Positions 5,986-8,942 of a stretch of DNA of 8,942 nt are shown here, in pieces (the stretch's first letter is position 1; every line of letters starts with the position of its first letter). The stretch is from positions 1 to 8,942 of the forward strand of contig JBBKWQ010000309.1 in assembly GCA_037969115.1 (NCBI GenBank). The letters run 5' to 3'. The position numbers were made by a program, and so were the translations under genes. The notes under the pieces were generated by a model. That model had not been told where the DNA came from, did not search any database, and saw only the letters and a program-made list of their open reading frames with translations. Source of the DNA: JBBKWQ01 sp037969115. GTDB lineage: Bacteria; Actinomycetota; Acidimicrobiia; Acidimicrobiales; Ilumatobacteraceae.

Positions 5986-5992
5986 ATCCGAC

Positions 5993-6712
5993 ATGCAGAA
6001 CGTGAGAACATTCAGCACGCCCATCATCATCGTCACGGCAGCACTCGTCGCAGGCGGATGTGGTGCCGACAAACTCGCCGAAAAGGCGATCGAGAAGCAG
6101 ATCGAGTCGGAAACGGGTGAGGACTTCGACATCGACATCGACGATGGGAACATCGTCGTCGAATCCGAAGAGGGCCGCATCGAGCTGAGCACCGACGACG
6201 ATGGCAACATCAGCGTCCAGGGCGAGTCCGACGAGGGTTCGTTCTCGGGAAACGCCAGCGCCGACGACGACGGCAATGTCGTCATCCAGGGCGAGTCCGA
6301 CGACGGGGAGGGATCCTTCGAGATCTCGGGGGATGGCGAGACGGCGACGTTCGAGTCCGACGACGGGTCGATGGTGATCACCTCCGATGGAAGTTTGCCG
6401 GATGAGTTCCCGTCATCGGTTCCGCTGCCCGATTCGCTCCAGGTCGAGAGCAGCACGGTCCTCTCCGAGGGAAACGAGTTGTTCGTCTCGGTGAACGGGA
6501 GCGTGTCCGCCGAACACGGGGCCGCCACCGATGCGTATGCGAGCGCCCTGGAGGACGCTGGATTCACGCAGCAGATGGTCACGAAGTCGCCCGACTCTTC
6601 GTTCTTCAGCTATCAGAATGCCGAGTACACCGTCTCGGGCTGGGTGACAGCCAACGCAGGCGCAGACGGGTCGACGTTGATCTCGGTGACCGTCGTCCCG
6701 GCCGAAGGCTGA
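5993..6712 (+). CDS. Acidic repeat-containing lipoprotein
   Basis: A 239-residue exported lipoprotein of unknown function. The N-terminus has a hydrophobic core (PIIIVTAALVAGG) ending at C23, an acceptable lipobox (LVAGGC, with Ala rather than Leu at -3). A short helix follows (ADKLAEKAIEKQIE, about 25-38). Then comes a strongly acidic Asp/Glu/Gly/Ser region to about 133, containing DDDGNISVQGESDEG (68-82) and DDDGNVVIQGESDDG (91-105) as repeats and a partial third copy, FESDDGSMVI (120-129). These alternating segments suggest short beta-strands joined by acidic turns, perhaps binding divalent cations. The C-terminal part (about 135-239) starts with LPDEFPSSVPLPDSLQV and looks like a compact domain found in other actinobacterial lipoproteins. 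The gene is preceded by an inverted repeat and ends 4 bases from the convergent membrane-protein gene. Confidence 0.85.
   Translation: MQNVRTFSTPIIIVTAALVAGGCGADKLAEKAIEKQIESETGEDFDIDIDDGNIVVESEEGRIELSTDDDGNISVQGESDEGSFSGNASADDDGNVVIQGESDDGEGSFEISGDGETATFESDDGSMVITSDGSLPDEFPSSVPLPDSLQVESSTVLSEGNELFVSVNGSVSAEHGAATDAYASALEDAGFTQQMVTKSPDSSFFSYQNAEYTVSGWVTANAGADGSTLISVTVVPAEG
6194..6367 (+). repeat. In-frame degenerate direct repeats in the lipoprotein gene
   Basis: CGAGTCCGACGA occurs at 6223, 6292 and 6352. The first two lie in longer matching units beginning GACGACGA at 6194 and 6263, exactly 69 bases (23 codons) apart; the third is a shorter unit 60 bases on. All spacings are multiples of 3, so copy number could change without breaking the frame. 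The repeats have diverged at several bases, so they are not a recent duplication. Confidence 0.7.
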
Positions 6713-6716
6713 AGTG

Positions 6717-6959
6717 TCATCCGGCGATCAGGGTGGCCAGCGCCCAGATCGCAGCAACCAGTCCCAGCCCTGCGTAGAGCAAGCTGCGGGCGATCGGTGC
6801 TCGCTCGAGGTTGGTGTCGTCGCGCTGTTGCGCGGGTGGCCTGATCACGGCGAGTAGGTTCCCGGCGAACAATGCACCGCCGAGGGCGAGAACGAGATAG
6901 GCGAGGAGGTCCTCTCCGAGGAACATCTCCCCATGATGCCGTGCGACAATGGTGTTCAT
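6717..6959 (-). CDS. Small two-helix membrane protein of unknown function
   Basis: An 80-residue protein I do not recognise beyond its topology. It has two hydrophobic segments, about 17-39 (EDLLAYLVLALGGALFAGN onward) and about 57-79 (RSLLYAGLGLVAAIWALATL). They are joined by a polar, charged loop (RPPAQQRDDTNLERAP), giving a probable hairpin in the cytoplasmic membrane. The start is uncertain. The ATG at 6959 shares bases with the ATG of the divergent VOC gene. An internal ATG at 6926 (69 residues, beginning MFLGEDLLAYL) has a -10-like CATCAT (complement of 6933-6938) 6 bases upstream and would avoid the overlap; both starts keep both helices. The stop codon is 4 bases from that of the convergent lipoprotein gene. 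The strong hydrophobic periodicity supports a real gene despite its size. Confidence 0.7.
   Translation of the reverse strand: MNTIVARHHGEMFLGEDLLAYLVLALGGALFAGNLLAVIRPPAQQRDDTNLERAPIARSLLYAGLGLVAAIWALATLIAG
6945..6950 (+). promoter_or_regulatory. Possible -10 element for a leaderless VOC-gene transcript
   Basis: GACAAT ends 7 bases before the ATG at 6958. This favours 6958 over the in-frame ATG at 6949, which would itself overlap the hexamer, and no Shine-Dalgarno is present for either. Confidence 0.4.
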
Positions 6960-7512
6960 GGGGTTTCACCACGTTGCACTTGCCACACGTGACACCGACG
7001 CGACGCATCGTTTCTACACAGAGGTGATGGGCTTCGAACTCGTCAAGGTCGTGTCGGCGCCGACGCCTGGCGAGCACGGCGGCTACTCCAAACACTTCTT
7101 CTACGACACGAGCGGCGCGGTAGGTAGCCCGGATTCCGGCATGATCGCATTCTGGGAGATCCACGACAGCGAGATCGGTGACGGGTTCACCGTCGACATC
7201 AACGCCGCAGCGGGTCTGCCGTGGTGGGTGAACCACATCGCGTTCGACGCGCCCACTCGCGAAGCACTCGATGGCCACCGCGATCGGTGGCGTCAGCACG
7301 GGCACACCGTGCTCGAGATGGACCACGACTTCTGTACAAGCATCTATATCCGCGACCCGTCGAACAATATGGTCGAGTTCTGCCATACGACCCGTCCGTT
7401 CACCGACGACGAACGCAACCGTGCGGTCAAAGTGCTCGGCGAAGCTCGGCCGCCGTTCGACGCTGAACCCAAAGTCACCGTGCATCGGCCTGTCGAGCGC
7501 GCGGCCAACTAA
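6958..7512 (+). CDS. VOC-superfamily (glyoxalase/extradiol dioxygenase fold) protein
   Basis: A 184-residue cytosolic protein with two paired beta-alpha-beta-beta-beta modules of the vicinal oxygen chelate superfamily, which includes glyoxalase I, extradiol dioxygenases and fosfomycin/bleomycin resistance proteins. The first module runs from FHHVALATRDTDATHRFYTEVMGFE (3-27, in pieces FHHVALATRD and HRFYTEVMGFE) to FWEIHD (65-70); the second from WWVNHIAFDAP (89-99) to DPSNNMVEF (133-141). Expected metal ligands are H5, E67, H93 and E140, all at the usual positions, so the metal site looks intact. A C-terminal tail (about 146-184) extends past the fold. The substrate cannot be told from sequence. 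I chose the ATG at 6958 because family homology starts immediately after it and a -10-like element is suitably placed; the alternative at 6949 adds three residues. Confidence 0.88.
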   Translation: MGFHHVALATRDTDATHRFYTEVMGFELVKVVSAPTPGEHGGYSKHFFYDTSGAVGSPDSGMIAFWEIHDSEIGDGFTVDINAAAGLPWWVNHIAFDAPTREALDGHRDRWRQHGHTVLEMDHDFCTSIYIRDPSNNMVEFCHTTRPFTDDERNRAVKVLGEARPPFDAEPKVTVHRPVERAAN

Positions 7513-7540
7513 CCGCAGGAGCAACGCTCCGTGAGCGGTT
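7511..7540. terminator. Bidirectional hairpin between convergent VOC and permease genes
   Basis: AACCGC (7511-7516) pairs with GCGGTT (7535-7540), and inside it GGAGC (7518-7522) pairs with GCTCC (7526-7530) around the loop AAC, with a small asymmetric internal loop between the two stems. It fills nearly all of the 33-base gap and overlaps the last bases of the VOC stop codon. Only short T-rich flanks follow, so it may stop transcription from both sides imperfectly. Confidence 0.5.
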
Positions 7541-7545
7541 CTCCC

Positions 7546-8325
7546 TCAGGCGACGGTCGACTGGTTGAACTTGCGGATCGACAGCGACGCGAACACGGCG
7601 ATGATGAGCAACGACCAGAACAGCGACCAGGCCGCGTTGCTGCCGACCGGGTTGCCGTTGTAGAGGGCGCGTGCGGCATTCGTGACCACCGTGAACGGGT
7701 TGGCGTCGGCGATCGGACGCAGCCAACCGGGCATCGTGGCGGTGTCGACGAACGCCGACGACACGAACGTGAGCGGAAACATCCAGATGAAACCGGCCGA
7801 GTTGGCGGCCTCGACCGAACCGACGGACAACCCCATCAACGCCTGTACCCAGCTCAGCGCATAGCTGAACAACAGGAGCAGCGCAGTGGCGCCGATGGCG
7901 CCGATCATGCTGCCTTCGAAACGAAACCCGATGAGCATCGCCACGGCGAGCATCACGAAGAACGTGAACAGGTTGCGCACCAGGTCGGACACGGTTCGCC
8001 CGATCAGCACCGCGGAGCGCGACATCGGCAGTGACCGCAACCGGTCGACGAGTCCCTTCGACAGGTCTTCTGCGAGTCCGACGCCGGTGAACGCCGACCC
8101 GAACACGAGTGACTGGCTGAAGATGCCGGGCAGCAGGTACTGCTCGTAGCTCGAGAAACCCGGCGGCGCCGGAATCGCGCCGCCGAACACGTACACGAAC
8201 AGGATCACGAACATGATCGGCTGGACCGTTGCGAAGATCAGCAGCTCGACGTTGCGCGGAATGATCCGCAGGTGGCGGGTCGCTTCGGTCCACGAATCGC
8301 GAACTGCCCACGTCACGGTTTCCAT
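7546..8325 (-). CDS. ABC-2 type exporter permease, DrrB-like
   Basis: A 259-residue integral membrane subunit of an ABC exporter. About six hydrophobic segments are visible, near 28-48, 64-84, 115-135, 142-165, 173-193 and 233-251, the usual ABC-2 topology. The loop DRLRSLPMSRSAVLIGRTVSDL (cited in part: LRSLPMSRSA, 96-105) after the second segment is the conserved coupling region of DrrB/NodJ-type permeases that contacts the ATPase, and the PIADANPFT stretch (204-212) before the last helix is also typical. The start ATG shares one base with the stop codon of the ATPase gene upstream (TGATG), so translation is probably coupled and the two subunits are made together. Homologues export drugs, lipids or polysaccharides; naming the cargo from sequence is not possible. 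Confidence 0.93.
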   Translation of the reverse strand: METVTWAVRDSWTEATRHLRIIPRNVELLIFATVQPIMFVILFVYVFGGAIPAPPGFSSYEQYLLPGIFSQSLVFGSAFTGVGLAEDLSKGLVDRLRSLPMSRSAVLIGRTVSDLVRNLFTFFVMLAVAMLIGFRFEGSMIGAIGATALLLLFSYALSWVQALMGLSVGSVEAANSAGFIWMFPLTFVSSAFVDTATMPGWLRPIADANPFTVVTNAARALYNGNPVGSNAAWSLFWSLLIIAVFASLSIRKFNQSTVA

Positions 8326-8942
8326 CAGCCGACTCCTACGTTCTCGTCGTCGGTCTCGTCGGCGGTGGCTCGCCCCGTGAGTGTGAGGAACACATCGTCG
8401 AGGGTGGGGCGTCGTACTTCCACGTCGAGCACATCGATGGTCGCGTCGTCGAGCGCACGGATCACCGACGGAACCGTGCGGTCACCCGACCGGATCGGGG
8501 CCGAGAATGTTCGCCCACCGTCTTCGATCTCGATCGCGCCCATGCAGAACGGTTCGAGCACGGCAATCGCCGCCTGCTGGTTCTCGACCCTGGCGATCGA
8601 GACCCGCAGGCGGTCGCCACCGATCTGGTCCTTCAGCTCGTCGGGCGTGCCCTGCGCGATGACGAGGCCGTGGTCGATCACCACGATACGTTCGGCGAGC
8701 TGATCGGCCTCGTCGAGGTACTGCGTGGTGAGCAGCACGGTGGTGCCATCGTGTTCGAGCTCGGCGATGAGCTCCCACATGGTCAACCGGCTGCGCGGGT
8801 CGAGCCCGGTGGTGGGCTCGTCGAGGAAGAGCACGGACGGCCTCGCGATCAGGCTCATCGCGATGTCGAGCCGACGACGCATGCCGCCCGAGTATCCCTT
8901 GACGATGCGGTCGGCGGCATCGACGAGGTCGAAACGTTCGAG
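8325..8942 (-). CDS. ABC exporter ATP-binding subunit, DrrA-like (N-terminus outside the window)
   Basis: The C-terminal 205 residues of an ATPase open to the right edge of the window; roughly the first 120 residues, with the Walker A motif and Q-loop, are missing. Visible in order: the start of the helical subdomain (LERFDLVDAADRIVKG), the ABC signature YSGGMRRRLDIA, Walker B VLFLDEP with the catalytic Glu, the D-loop TTGLDP, and LLTTQYLDEAD, where the switch position is Gln instead of His, as is usual in DrrA-type proteins. The DrrA-family C-terminal extension follows and ends in RRPTLDDVFLTLTGR and an acidic tail. The reading frame is continuous from base 8942, so the ATG at 8882 within the signature motif is not the start. 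It energises the permease encoded immediately downstream. Confidence 0.94.
   Translation of the reverse strand, partial: LERFDLVDAADRIVKGYSGGMRRRLDIAMSLIARPSVLFLDEPTTGLDPRSRLTMWELIAELEHDGTTVLLTTQYLDEADQLAERIVVIDHGLVIAQGTPDELKDQIGGDRLRVSIARVENQQAAIAVLEPFCMGAIEIEDGGRTFSAPIRSGDRTVPSVIRALDDATIDVLDVEVRRPTLDDVFLTLTGRATADETDDENVGVG

Noticed and set aside
1..8942. High frequency of TCGA/GTCGA throughout
   Set aside because: It occurs mostly inside coding regions and is explained by codon use (GTC, CTC, TCG followed by GA-starting codons); I have no count against expectation.
7546..8942. DrrAB pair as a specific antibiotic-resistance determinant
   Set aside because: This family exports many cargos and is common in housekeeping contexts; there are no biosynthetic genes nearby, so a resistance role is not supported.
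1..8942. Mobile element, CRISPR array, tRNA or rRNA
   Set aside because: I looked for transposase or integrase motifs, regularly spaced repeats, and cloverleaf or rRNA sequence and found none.

Overview
The window is GC-rich, gene-dense bacterial DNA (8,942 bases, every intergenic gap under about 120 bases) of a high-GC actinobacterial type. Supporting signs are GTG starts, genes that lack a Shine-Dalgarno but carry a -10-like hexamer 5-7 bases before the start codon (leaderless transcription), a Tat-exported beta-repeat protein of a kind common in actinobacterial secretomes, and a DrrAB-type ABC exporter. An Acidimicrobiia / Ilumatobacter-like host is my guess; there is no marker gene to prove it.

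Layout. Bases 1-230 (-) hold the N-terminus of a DinB-family protein, running off the left edge. Divergent from it, 284-1210 (+) is a PLP-dependent enzyme of the cysteine synthase family, followed after 39 bases by 1250-2302 (+), a two-domain protein that I read as an SseB C-terminal-like domain joined to a TIR/deoxyribosyltransferase-like nucleotide-binding fold. That gene meets a zinc-dependent medium-chain alcohol dehydrogenase (2303-3484, -) tail to tail with no bases between the stop codons. Divergent from the dehydrogenase are two exported proteins, a small Tat substrate (3585-4040, +) and a parallel beta-helix protein (4108-5223, +). Convergent with these is the ribosome-assembly GTPase EngB/YsxC (5293-5877, -). 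Divergent from engB is an acidic lipoprotein with internal repeats (5993-6712, +), preceded by a perfect 8-bp inverted repeat. A two-helix membrane protein (6717-6959, -) and a VOC-fold metalloprotein (6958-7512, +) share a head-to-head start. The right end carries a DrrB-like permease (7546-8325, -) coupled by a 1-base overlap to a DrrA-like ATPase (8325 to beyond 8942, -).

How the genes relate. Except for the ABC pair, and possibly the PLP enzyme/SseB-like pair and the two exported proteins, these look like single genes on alternating strands rather than one pathway. The least familiar item is the SseB-like/TIR-like fusion, which may be co-transcribed with a serine/cysteine-type PLP enzyme. 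The recurrent leaderless-promoter pattern and the very tight convergent and divergent junctions are the other points worth attention. I see no tRNA, rRNA, CRISPR array, insertion sequence or integrase.
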